Origin: Synaphobranchus kaupii
Lineage: Eukaryota > Chordata > Actinopteri > Anguilliformes > Synaphobranchidae
Length of the DNA stretch: 64,000 nt
Direction: 5' to 3'
Assembly: GCA_029718625.1 (NCBI GenBank)
Contig: JAINUF010000029.1
Span: 849,401 to 913,400 of the forward strand
The notes beneath the pieces were generated by a model. The model was not told where the DNA came from, made no database searches, and was given only the letters and a program-made list of their open reading frames with translations. A program made the position numbers and the translations under genes. Below are positions 1-11,752 of the stretch, in pieces; the stretch's first letter is position 1, and every line of letters begins with the position of its first letter.

Positions 1-980
1 AACTTTCGATTTTTTGGGGCACGTAAACACCTTTCTCTGGATTCTTTCGGCTTTTCAAAACTATGCATGTCAGGCAGAAGAGGCGGGGTAACGTCAAAAT
101 TATTCCACCCGTCAACATTTGCTATGCCTGGGGTTCCTTCAGCATCTCACTTCCAGAATTTTATTATTAAATTAGCATTTCACCGGTGAAAATATATTGT
201 TCAGTGTTACGTGCTTATGTTTGTACTAGCTAGCTGGCTAGCACATTAAATATCTGAAATTATCGGGAAATTGGCCAGATTTAGAGATCGGTAAAGCTAG
301 CTAGTACAATAATATAAATCAACCACTACTAGCAATTAGCTATAAATAACTAGCTATAATAATTACTAGCTAGCTATAATAATAATAATAGCCTACTTAC
401 GTAACATTTTGACGGGCAAATCATTTTTGTCCTTACAACGGGAAGCAGTTAGTAGGCTGGCTACGTTTTCCACAGAGCCGATTATGGAGAGAATCATGTA
501 AACGCGGCTTTTGGAGTAATCACATTTCTTATGTTCACGTGAACGCGATAAGTTAAATACTGGCGTAAGCTGATCGTTTCCAGTAATCAGATATTGCTGT
601 GTATGTAAACGTTGTTAACAGATACAGGTCTTCAACCTCCCTGCCCTTTTTGTTCAATACTTTTTGCTCAATACAGGGTTAGGGTTAGGGTCTCAAACAA
701 CCCTGAACTCCTTGTCAATTTATTAAGAATTATGCCTCATAGTTTAGAGAGAAGGTAAATAAATTAGGGCTAAATTCACACAATGAGCAAAAAATGAAAT
801 AAACAATAAAGAACAATTTGAATTACACAAACACACTTAAATAGACAAGCACACTTAAATAGACAAGCACGCTTCAAAGAAACACGTTCCTGTCTCACAT
901 AATTGCTACCCGATTGAATACTGTGATGGATCAAAACAAGGATCAGTTCTAAGGGAACAGCTTGATCAATCCTAATTAGT
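1..980. other. AT-rich non-coding DNA, probable lonrf2 intron 1
   Basis: No convincing exon is visible on either strand. The stretch is AT-rich with simple CTAGCTAG-type runs around 230-390, a short telomere-like tract at 676-690, and a 20-bp direct duplication (ACACTTAAATAGACAAGC, about 833-872). Because lonrf2 exon 1 lies at 11002-11752 on the minus strand with a donor at its left edge, this is taken to be part of intron 1. A small exon without sequence I can recognise could still be hidden here. Confidence 0.4.
676..690 (+). repeat. short interstitial telomeric repeat
   Basis: GGG followed by two TTAGGG units. It is one of four telomere-like tracts in the window; the others are at 1932-1944 (CCCTAA orientation), 24219-24245 and 32710-32731. 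Confidence 0.6.
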
Positions 981-1372
981 GGAGTTAATAGCGGAGAGAT
1001 GTTAATAGTGGAGAGGAGTTAATAGCGGAGAGGAGTTAATAGCGGAGAGGAGTTAATAGCGGAGAGGAGTTAATAGCGGAGAGGAGTTAATAGCGGAGAG
1101 GAGTTAATAGCGGAGAGATGTTAATAGCGGAGAGGAGTTAATAGCGGAGAGGAGTTAATAGCAGAGAGGAGTTAATAGCGGAGAGGAGTTAATAGCGGAG
1201 AGGAGTTAATAGCGGAGAGATGTTAATAGCGGAGAGGAGTTAATAGCGGAGAGGAGTTAATAGCAGAGAGGAGTTAATAGCGGAGAGGAGTTAATAGCGG
1301 AGAGGAGTTAATAGCGTAGAGATGTTAATAGCGGAGAGAAGTTAATAGCGGAGAGGAGTTAATAGCGGAGAG
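981..1372 (+). repeat. 17-bp minisatellite, about 23 copies
   Basis: The unit is GAGTTAATAGCGGAGAG. Most copies are identical. The variants are mainly GAGATG in place of GAGGAG, recurring at several positions, and AGCAGAG in place of AGCGGAG, which suggests small blocks were duplicated together. Confidence 0.95.
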
Positions 1373-2079
1373 TGGCATATTGCGTGGACACACTGTCCCA
1401 GATAAAAGCAGGTCACAGAACAGAACAGCATGTTCTGCAGGAAAGCCAGTAACGGTTGAGACAACCCTGTCTGATACAGACCTGCACAAATGAGCCATCT
1501 CTGATCAATAAAACATCTGTTTAAGTCATGACTTGCTTGATGTGTCTGGGCCAAACTTTACCGTTTAAGCGCGAGTGGAAAGCGTGGAGCAAAGAAACTG
1601 CACATGCTGCTGAAAGTATGCTTAACTCACCCTACTGTACCCTAACGCTAACCCTCTACTGTGAGGGAGGTAAAAAAGGAGTGCTTGATTTGATATAGAA
1701 CACCAGAGAAAGTCCAGTAAAGTGACAGTTATTTATGAACAGACTGCGCCTTCAAAACTGTCACTCGTTTCTTCTTGTTTAGTAATCGTTGAAAGCCAAA
1801 ATTCATATCACGATTAAAATTTGATTAATTGTGCAGCCCTGCCCAGAATCCCTCTGAAAATGTACCAGGGTTCTGACCAAAGGAACAGGACGAATGAGAG
1901 GAGAAAACTCTGAAATGAAGAGAGGAGACCCCCTAACCCTAACCTCTCTCTCCCTCCCTCTCTCGTTCTGTCACCCGCCCTCTTTCTCTCCCTCTCCCTC
2001 TCTCACATAAGCAGGTCAGGTCAGTAGACAGCTTTATTTAGAAAATGAGGTCAGTCCAACATGGCCAGTGGGACCCAAC
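1373..2079. other. non-coding DNA with pyrimidine-rich tract
   Basis: No gene is seen. The stretch contains a CCCTAACCCTAA tract (1932-1944) followed by a CT-rich stretch (about 1945-2005, CTCTCTCCCTCCCTCTCTCG-like). Confidence 0.4.
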
Positions 2080-2320
2080 CTCGCCACTCAATCCAGGGGG
2101 ACCCAACCTCGCAACTCAATCCATGGGGACCCAACCTACCTCCATACTGAACTCATCTCTCAATCCTGCGGGACCCAAATACCTGCGTACTGAACTTGCC
2201 ACTCAATCCTGAGGGCCCCAACTACCTTCGTACCCAATCAATCGAGTGGGACAACCTCACAGGGAACTCAATCAATCTCAGAGACAACCTCCTTGCTGAA
2301 TCCAGGGGGACTCAATCCAC
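2080..2320 (+). repeat. decayed tandem repeat, unit about 28-40 bp
   Basis: Repeated phrases of GGGACCCAACCT(C/A) and ACTCAATCC(A/T)G recur seven or eight times at irregular spacing. This looks like an old, diverged minisatellite. Confidence 0.6.
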
Positions 2321-3569
2321 CACAGAGCAGAGGATGATCCTCCCTCAGTCTGTCCTGCCGGGGGGGGGGGGGGGGCTTTTAAATACAAAGTCCCAAAAGT
2401 AGCCACAGAATGTACTTCAAAAGCAAATACTGGGGCCAATATAAGAGCAAAAGCCCCATATGATGGGTAATACAGAGCAGACCACTTCAGATGTGTTGAG
2501 GATACAACAGCAATAAGGTGTTGGGTTTACTGAATCTTGAAAAAAGACATTCTATAAAATAAAAAAACAGGCAAAATATAAGTTAAGTAAAAAAAGAAAA
2601 AAGAAAAAGTTTAGAAAGGCTTCCTTTAATAAGAACAGGAACAACATGGTTTCTTGCCTAGTTTTGTCACACCTTTTCAAAGTGAAAGCTCTCATTGATG
2701 TTTGCGGAGAATTAGATGCGGTCGGCTTTGAGCTGATAGTGCGGCTGCTACACGGCTCAGTCACTATCGAGTGTTTATATCGTTCCAGTTCTGTTGGAGT
2801 ATGTTAGCTCTGTGTTGCAAAGTTTACATTTGAGATTATTTTCTGAAATCTGTTCAAAGTGAGACCAAATGGCACTTTTTATGTTCCGTTCTTTGCAAAG
2901 CATTTTGAGGAACACCAGTCTGATTGTCGCCACACGCACAAGCAGGGCCTACGTTATCACCTGAGAGCTGATCAAGGAACATATTTCCCATGTCCAGATC
3001 ACAACCTCACTGATCACTTCCCATGTCCAGATCACAACCTCACTCAAATGTCTAAATCGACAGAAGATCAGCACTAGTACTTTTAAACACAAGCCTACAA
3101 CAATCACAGTGAGAATAGGACGCTGTAAAAGGGAATGTTTATAAATTAGTTTAATAATGTTGGCGCTTAAAAAAAATAGTCATTTAATCATTTAAAGATT
3201 TTCCTAAACGTTTATCAGTTTTGTTAACGCCTAGCGATTAAACATGTAGAAGTTCTCAGTCCTCAATCCTCAACCTTCCAAACAGATAAACAGGGTAGTA
3301 AACCGGGTAGTATATACATGCTGACCTACATTTGGGTTCTCCTGTGTTGACCCTGCGTCACAAGACAATTGCAGACGACCATGAAAAACAAGATCAGGTG
3401 AATTTTGATGAGACAAGCAGGGGAGAGAGCATCAACAGCACAACGAACCAGCTCCTCTTAAAGAATAGAGAATATACCTTTCACCTTTCACAAGAATCTA
3501 CTGCCATACCCTATCCTACGGATCATATTTCAACCTCACTCGGGGAGAAGGAATGGCCGTTTTTAACAA
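2321..3569. other. non-coding DNA, no gene seen
   Basis: Contains a run of about 17 G (about 2359-2376), an A/T-rich stretch near 2550-2620, and a two-copy 26-bp repeat (CCCATGTCCAGATCACAACC) at about 2990-3045. Open frames of 60-80 codons are present but resemble nothing I know. Confidence 0.4.
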
Positions 3570-6500
3570 TGGGGCAGTAATACATTATCCCCTCCACCCT
3601 ATGCGCCATTATCCCCTCCACCCTATGGGGCAGTAATCCATTATCCCCTCCACCCTATGCGCCATTATCCCCTCCACCATATGGGACAATAATACATTAT
3701 CCCCTCCACCCTATGGGACAATAATACATTACCCCCTCCACCCTATGGGACAATAATCCATTATCCCCTCCACCCTATGGGACAATAATCCATTATCCCC
3801 TCCACCCTATGCGCCATTATCCCCTCCACCCTATGGGGCAGTAATCCATTATCCCCTCCACCCTATGGGACAATAATCCATTATCCCCTCCACCCTATGC
3901 GCCATTATCCCCTCCACCCTATGGGGCAGTAATCCATTATCCCCTCCACCCTATGGGATAATAATCCATTATCCCCTCCACCCTATGGGACAATAATCTA
4001 TTATCCCCTCCACCCTATGCGCCATTATCCCCTCCACCCTATGGGGCAGTAATCCATTATCCCGTCCACCCTATGGGACAATAATCCATTATCCCCTCCA
4101 CCCTATGCGCCATTATCCCCTCCACCCTATGGGGCAGTAATCCATTATCCCCTCCACCCTATGCGCCATTATCCCCTCCACCATATGGGACAATAATACA
4201 TTATCCCCTCCACCCTATGGGACAATAATACATTATCCCCTCCACCCTATGGGACAATAATACATTATCCCCTCCACCCTATGGGACAATAATACATTAC
4301 CCCCTCCACCCTATGGGACAATAATCCATTATCCCCTCCACCCTATGGGACAATAATACATTATCCCCTCCACCCTATGCGCCATTATCCCCTCCACCCT
4401 ATGGGGCAGTAATCCATTATCCCCTCCACCCTATGGGACAATAATCCATTATCCCCTCCACCCTATGCGCCATTATCCCCTCCACCCTATGGGGCAGTAA
4501 TCCATTATCCCCTCCACCCTATGGGATAATAATCCATTATCCCCTCCACCCTATGGGACAATAATCCATTATCCCCTCCACCCTATGCGCCATTATCCCC
4601 TCCACCCTATGGGGCAGTAATCCATTATCCCCTCCACCCTATGGGACAATAATCCATTATCCCCTCCACCCTATGGGACAGTAATCCATTATCCCCTCCA
4701 CCCTATGGGACAATAATCCATTATCGCCTCCACCCTATGCGCCATTATCCCCTCCACCCTATGGGGCAGTAATCCATTATCCCCTCCACCCTATGGGACA
4801 ATAATCCAGTATCCCCTCCACCCTATGGGACAATAATACATTATCCCCTCCACCCTATGGGACAATAATACATTATCCCCTCCACCCTATGGGACAATAA
4901 TACATTATCCCCTCAACCCTATGGGACAATAATACATTACCCCCTCCACCCTATGGGACAATAATACATTATCCCCTCCACCCTATGGGGCAATAATACA
5001 TTATCCCCTCCACCCTATGGGGCAATAATACATTATCCCCTCCACCATATGGGACAATAATACATTATCCCCTCCACCCTATGGGGCAATAATACATTAT
5101 CCCCTCCACCCTATGGGGCAATAATCCATTATCCCCTCCACCCTATGGGACAATAATACATTATCCCCTCCACCCTATGGGACAATAATACATTATCCCC
5201 TCCACCCTATGGGACAATAATCCATTATCCCCTCCACCCTATGGGACAATAATACATTATCCCCTCCACCATGTGGGACAATAATACATTATCCCCTCCA
5301 CCCTATGGGACAATAATACATTATCCCCTCCACCCTATGGGACAATAATCCATTATCCCCTCCACCCTATGCGCCATTATCCCCTCCACCCTATGGGGCA
5401 GTAATCCATTATCCCCTCCACCCTATGGGACAATAATCCATTATCCCCTCCACCCTATGGGACAATAATACATTACCCCCTCCACCCTATGGGGCAATAA
5501 TACATTATCCCCTCCACCCTATGGGACAATAATCCATTATCCCCTCCACCCTATGGGACAATAATCCATTATCCCCTCCACCCTATGGGACAATAATCCA
5601 TTATCCCCTCCACCCTATGGGACAATAATCCATTATCCCATCCACCCTATGAGGCAGTAATACATTATCCCCTCCACCCTATGGGACAATAATACATTAT
5701 CCCCTCCACCCTATGGGACAATAATCCATTATCCCCTCCACCCTATGGGACAATAATACATTATCCCCTCCACCCTATGGGACAATAATACATTATCCCC
5801 TCCACCCTATGGGGCAATAATACATTATCCCCTCCACCCTATGGGACAATAATCCATTATCCCCCCCACCCTATGAACCATTATCCCCTCCACCTTATGG
5901 GACAATAATACATTATCCCCTCCACCCTATGGGACAATAATACATTATCCCCTCCACCCTATGGGGCAATAATACATTATCCCCTCCACCCTATGGGGCA
6001 GTAATCCATTATCCCCTCCACCCTATGGGACAATAATCCATTATCCCCCCCACCCTATGAACCATTATCCCCTCCAACCTATGGGACAATAATACATTAT
6101 CCCCTCCACCCTATGGGACAATAATACATTATCCCGTCCACCCTATGGGGCAGTAATCCATTATCCCCTCCACCCTATGCACCATTATCCCCTCCACCCT
6201 ATGGGACAATAATCCATTATCCCCTCCACCCTATGCGCCATTATCCCCTCCACCCTATGGGGCAGTAATCATTACATTACAGGCATTTAGCAGACGCTCT
6301 TATCCAGAGCGACTTACACAACTTTTTGTGATCCCTATGGGGCAGTAATCCATTATCCCCTCCACCCTATGGGACAATAATCCATTATCCCCTCCACCCT
6401 ATGGGACAATAATACATTATCCCCTCCAGCCTATGGGACAATAATCCATTATCCCCTCCACCCTATGCGCCATTATCCCCTCCACCCTATGGGGCAGTAA

Positions 6501-9500
6501 TCCATTATCCCCTCCATCCTATGGGACAATAATCCATTATCCCCTCCACCCTATGCGCCATTATCCCCTCCACCATATGGGACAATAATACATTATCCCC
6601 TCCACCCTATGGGACAATAATACATTATCCCCTCCACCCTATGGGACAATAATACATTATCCCCTCCACCCTATGGGACAATAATACATTATCCCCTCCA
6701 CCCTATGGGACAATAATACATTATCCCCTCCACCCTATGGGACAATAATACATTATCCCCTCCACCCTATGGGACAATAATACATTATCCCCTCCACCCT
6801 ATGGGACAATAATACATTATCCCCTCCACCCTATGGGACAATAATACATTATCCCCTCCACCCTATGGGGCAATAATACATTATCCCCTCCACCCTATAG
6901 GGCAATAATACATTACCCCCTCCACCCTATGGGACAATAATACATTATCCCCTCCACCCTATGGGACAATAATACATTATCCCCTCCACCCTATGGGGCA
7001 ATAATACATTATCCCCTCCACCCTATGGGGCAATAATCCATTATCCCCTCCACCCTATGGGACAATAATACATTATCCCCTCCGCCCTATGGGACAATAA
7101 TACATTATCCCCTCCACCCTATGGGACAATAATACATTACCCCCTCCACCCTATGGGACAATAATACATTATCCTCTCCACCCTATGGGACAATAATACA
7201 TTATCCCCTCCACCCGATGGGACAATAATACATTATCCCCTCCACCCTATGGGACAATAACACATTATCCCCTCCACCCTATGGGACAATAATACATTAT
7301 CCCCTCCACCCTATGGGACAATAATACATTATCCCCTCCGCCCTATGGGACAATAATACATTATCCCCTCCACCCTATGGGGCAATAATCCATTATCCCC
7401 TCCACCCTATGGGACAATAATACATTATCCCCTCCGCCCTATGGGACAATAATACATTATCCCCTCCACCCTATGGGACAATAATACATTATCCCCTCCG
7501 CCCTATGGGACAATAATACATTATCCCCTCCACCCTATGGGACAATAATACATTATCCCCTCCACCCTATGGGACAATAATACATTATCCTCTCCACCCT
7601 ATGGGACAATAATACATTATCCCCTCCACCCTATGGGGCAATAATACATTATCCCCTCCACCCTATGCGCCATTATCCCCTCCACCCTATGGGACAATAA
7701 TACATTATCCCCTCCACCCTATGGGACAATAATACATTATCCCCTCCACCCTATGCGCCATTATCCCCTCCACCCTATGGGACAATAATACATTATCCCC
7801 TCCACCCTATGGGACAATAATACATTATCCCCTCCACCCTATGCACCATTATCCCCTCCACCCTATGGGACAATAATACATTATCCCCTCCACCCTATGG
7901 GACAATAATACATTATCCCCTCCACCCTATGGGACAATAATACATTATCCCCTCCACCCTATGGGACAATAATCCATTATCCCCTCCACTCTATGCGCCA
8001 TTATCCCCTCCACCCTATGGGAAAATAATACATTATCCCCTCCACCCTATGCACCATTATCCCCTCCACCCTATGGGACAATAATACATTATCCCCCCCA
8101 CCCTATGGGACAATAATACATTATCCCCTCCACCCTATGGGAAAATAATCCATTATCCCCTCCACCCTATGCACCATTATCCCCTCCACCCTATGGGGCA
8201 ATAATCCATTATCCCCTCCACCCTATGAGACAATAATACATTATCCCCTCCACCCTATGGGACAATAATACATTATCCCCTCCACCCTATGGGACAGTAA
8301 TACATTATCCCCTCCACCCTATGCACCATTATCCCCTCCACCCTATGGGACAATAATCCATTATCCCCTCCACCCTATGGGGCAATAATCCATTATCCCC
8401 TCCACCCTATGGGACAGTAATACATTACCCCCTCCACCCTATGGGACAGTAATACATTATCCCCTCCACCCTATGGGGCAATAATCCATTATCCCCTCCA
8501 CCCTATGGGACAATAATACATTATCCCCTCCACCCTATGGGACAATAATACATTATCCCCTCCACCCTATGGGACAATAATACATTATCCCCTCCACCCT
8601 ATGGGACAATAATACATTATCCCCTCCACCCTATGGGACAATAATACATTATCCCCTCCACCCTATGGGACAATAATCCATTATCCCCTCCACCCTATGC
8701 GCCATTATCCCCTCCACCCTATGGGACAATAATACATTATCCCCTCCACCCTATGGGACAATAATACATTATCCCCTCCACCCTATGCACCATTATCCCC
8801 TCCACCCTATGGGACAATAATACATTATCCCCTCCACCCTATGGGACAATAATACATTATCCCCTCCACCCTATGGGACAATAATACATTATCCCCTCCA
8901 CCCTATGGGACAATAATACATTATCCCCTCCACCCTATGGGGCAATAATCCATTATCCCCTCCACCCTATGGGACAATAATACATTACCCCCTCCACCCT
9001 ATGGGACAATAATACATTATCCCCTCCACCCTATGGGACAATAATACATTACCCCCTCCACCCTATGGGACAATAATCCATTATCCCCTCCACCCTATGG
9101 GACAATAATACATTATCCCCTCCACCCTATGGGGCAATAATCCATTATCCCCTCCACCCTATGCACCATTATCCCCTCCACCCTATGGGACAATAATACA
9201 TTACCCCCTCCACCCTATGGGACAATAATACATTATCCCCTCCACCCTATGCACCATTATCCCCTCCACCCTATGGGGCAATAATCCATTATCCCCTCCA
9301 CCCTATGGGAAAATAATCCATTATCCCCTCCACCCTATGCACCATTATCCCCTCCACCCTATGGGGCAATAATCCATTATCCCCTCCACCCTATGCACCA
9401 TTATCCCCTCCACCCTATGGGGCAGTAATCCATTATCCCCTCCACCCTATGGGGAAATAATCCATTATCCCCTCCACCCTATGCACCATTATCCCCTCCA

Positions 9501-9989
9501 CCCTATGGGGCAATAATCCATTATCCCCTCCACCCTATGAGACAATAATACATTATCCCCTCCACCCTATGGGACAATAATACATTATCCCCTCCACCCT
9601 ATGGGACAATAATACATTATCCCCTCCACCCTATGGGACAATAATACATTATCCCCTCCACCCTATGGGACAGTAATACATTATCCCCTCCACCCTATGC
9701 ACCATTATCCCCTCCACCCTATGGGACAATAATCCATTATCCCCTCCACCCTATGGGGCAATAATCCATTATCCCCTCCACCCTATGGGACAGTAATACA
9801 TTACCCCCTCCACCCTATGGGACAGTAATACATTATCCCCTCCACCCTATGGGGCAATAATCCATTATCCCCTCCACCCTATGGGACAATAATCCATTAT
9901 CCCCTCCACCCTATGGGGCAGTAATCCATTATCCCCTCCACCCTATGGGGCAGTAATCCATTATCCCCTCCACCCTATGAGGCAGTAAT
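3570..9989 (+). repeat. 6.4-kb minisatellite, mixed 32-bp and 24-bp units
   Basis: The long unit is 32 bp (TTATCCCCTCCACCCTATGG then GACAATAATACA). A short 24-bp form ends in ...CTATGCGCCA and lacks the GGGACAATAAT segment. The two forms alternate in recurring blocks, and GGGACA/GGGGCA, ATACA/ATCCA and CAATAA/CAGTAA variants allow block duplications to be followed. A 63-bp foreign fragment interrupts the array at 6271-6333. The array lies upstream (left) of the lonrf2 exon 1 donor and so is probably inside lonrf2 intron 1. Confidence 0.97.
6271..6333 (+). mobile_element. short dispersed fish repeat fragment inside the array
   Basis: A segment beginning CATTACAGGCATTTAGCAG interrupts the 32-bp array. 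It contains a perfect 6-bp stem hairpin, CGCTCT-TATCC-AGAGCG. The phrase CATTTAGCAGACGCT...TATCCA.AGCGACTTACA is a dispersed repeat that I recall from many teleost genomes; I cannot assign its family with certainty. The array resumes directly after it. Confidence 0.6.
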
Positions 9990-11001
9990 TTTTGTTCATT
10001 CAACCATTTCAGTTCATTTCACAAGGAAAAGCATTCACCTTCGACAGGCATACGATACAATACATTCAACTCATTCACGTTTAGTCTTATTTCCACAAAA
10101 GTAACTACGTTAGTTTTATTTTTTTTGTGTGAATTCACTTCGTGTCCCCGGTTAGCACTGACGGTAGATCCCTTCGCGAGTGTTAACAGCTTCGTCAAGC
10201 GCCAGATGGACTGTGATGACGCGTTAGCCTCGGACAGCAGGAAGCCTCTCTGTTTGTTTTGAAACATTTGTTTGGTGTGATAAAAACATGCCCACTCACT
10301 GGTCGGAGATGCAATATGGAACTACAGAGTGCTACTGCTAGAAGGATTGACTGGTTTAACTATGAAGGCGAAAGTCGTATTGAGCAAGGGCAAGCTATTC
10401 ACAATAACAAAAGTAGCTAGGTTAGCGAACTGCATAATAATAGCCATTGTACGTGTCGTGCGTTTTAGGTCCCACTTATTCGAGTTAGCCTATTGTGTAG
10501 CCTAATCCAACATTAGCCAATAATATAACATGAAGTAGCCAGCTTAATCCTACTAACAACCTGGACGTGTGCTGAAAACATCATATCAACAACCAATCAA
10601 ATAAATAAATATTTTTTCTTCGATTGTGTGGGAAAAAAAGGGACTATAAAAACTCCTAAACTTGCCAGGCTTGTTAAAAACCAATGATATCACGCGCATA
10701 TATACACACACGCGCACGGGGATAAAATGTTACTGAAATTAACAGATAAAAACAGCGGCTGCCTGTTGATGGTCAGTAGCTACAGAACCAGTGTTACTGC
10801 CCAAGGATGGGCGAAATTGAGCCACGTACAATATCGCCCCCTATCCTTGGCTAGTCTGTCAGTGGAAAAGTAGGTCAGTGTCTCTGATTTCGGAACCAAC
10901 AAGAACTACTGTGAGAATGCCCAACCTTCATTTTAAACCTACAAAAAATGCAATGGCAAAACAACAAAATGTGCGTAAACATAAAGGCCATTTCATCTCA
11001 C
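9990..11001 (-). other. lonrf2 intron 1, 5' part
   Basis: Runs from the GTGAGA donor at 11001-10996 (minus strand) leftwards to the minisatellite. No other exon is seen. Reading through the donor would add about two dozen codons before a stop near 10928, an extension with no resemblance to LONRF proteins. Confidence 0.6.
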
Positions 11002-11752
11002 CTAGTTCTTCGGCTTTGTTATACTTCTCCAGCGCTTCCGTATAATCCTTCTGTTTCCACAAACTTTCCCCTTCGAGCCACCACCGCCTGGCTTTGCTTT
11101 CACAGTCGAACCACTTTTCCAACAAGCTACTAAGAATCACATTTACTCTTAACCCCAGGGGCTGGATTATCCCGTCCTTTTTGTTCATCTTATATTTGCA
11201 GGTTTTACATTCGTTGACGCTATCGTCGTCCAGGCACCGTTTGCAGAAGGTATGGCCGCACTGTAAGGTCGTGGGCTCCGCCAACAGGGACTTGCAAAGC
11301 CGACACGAAAACAGATCCAGAGATTTGTCATCTTCCAGCGCGTCCTCCCCACCTTCACTGCCCCCATCTCCGCTCGGTTTGCAGCTGGGTTTGTTCTCTG
11401 TACTTTTCAAAGACTCGTTTTTCTCCCGCAAGCTCCGTGCGATGTTTTCGACTAAAAGTCCCAGTTCTTCCGACCGGAGCCTGTTTAGACTGGCTGCTGT
11501 GCAATAAGAGTCCAGCGCCTCGGCTATCCGCCCGCACTGAGCCAACGCGTCCGCTCGGCGCAGACAGAGTCCCCGGTCGGGTTGCGTGAGGTCCGCTAAC
11601 TGAGATCCGTAGATCTCCGCGGCGAGATCGTAATCCCCGGCCCGACTGGCCTCCTCCGCCACTTCCAGCATTTCTGCACACAGACCCGCTGCACCAGGGT
11701 TAGAAATATCGTGGACAAATTGTTCCGTACGGTGCTGGATCCCCGTCTCCAT
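11002..11752 (-). CDS. lonrf2: LON peptidase N-terminal domain and RING finger protein 2, first coding exon
   Basis: LONRF proteins combine TPR repeats, two RING fingers and a C-terminal LON substrate-binding domain, and act as E3 ubiquitin ligases in protein quality control. This exon encodes residues 1-250 plus one base. Residues about 25-110 are helical and TPR-like (RAGDYDLAAEIYG; QPDRGLCLRRADALAQCGR). A complete C3HC4 RING follows at C150, C153, C165, H167, C170, C173, C182 and C185. Residues about 222-250 begin another TPR-like helix pair (KQKDYTEALEKYNKAEEL). The start chosen is the ATG at 11752-11750, in good context (AAAATGG); the open frame extends 15 nt further upstream only to a GTG. 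The exon ends at CTAG|GTGAGA (phase 1). Later exons are not visible and probably lie left of the window. Similarity to human LONRF2 as I recall it, and chst10 as neighbour, favour lonrf2 over lonrf1 or lonrf3. The base composition is CpG-rich, as usual for a first exon. Confidence 0.88.

Noticed and set aside
3570..9989. CRISPR-like array of short regular repeats
   Set aside because: Units are head-to-tail without unique spacers and the context is a vertebrate gene; it is a minisatellite.
10928..11001. C-terminal extension of lonrf2 exon 1 up to the stop near 10928
   Set aside because: It is read-through of a good splice donor (CTAG|GTGAGA) and unlike LONRF sequences.
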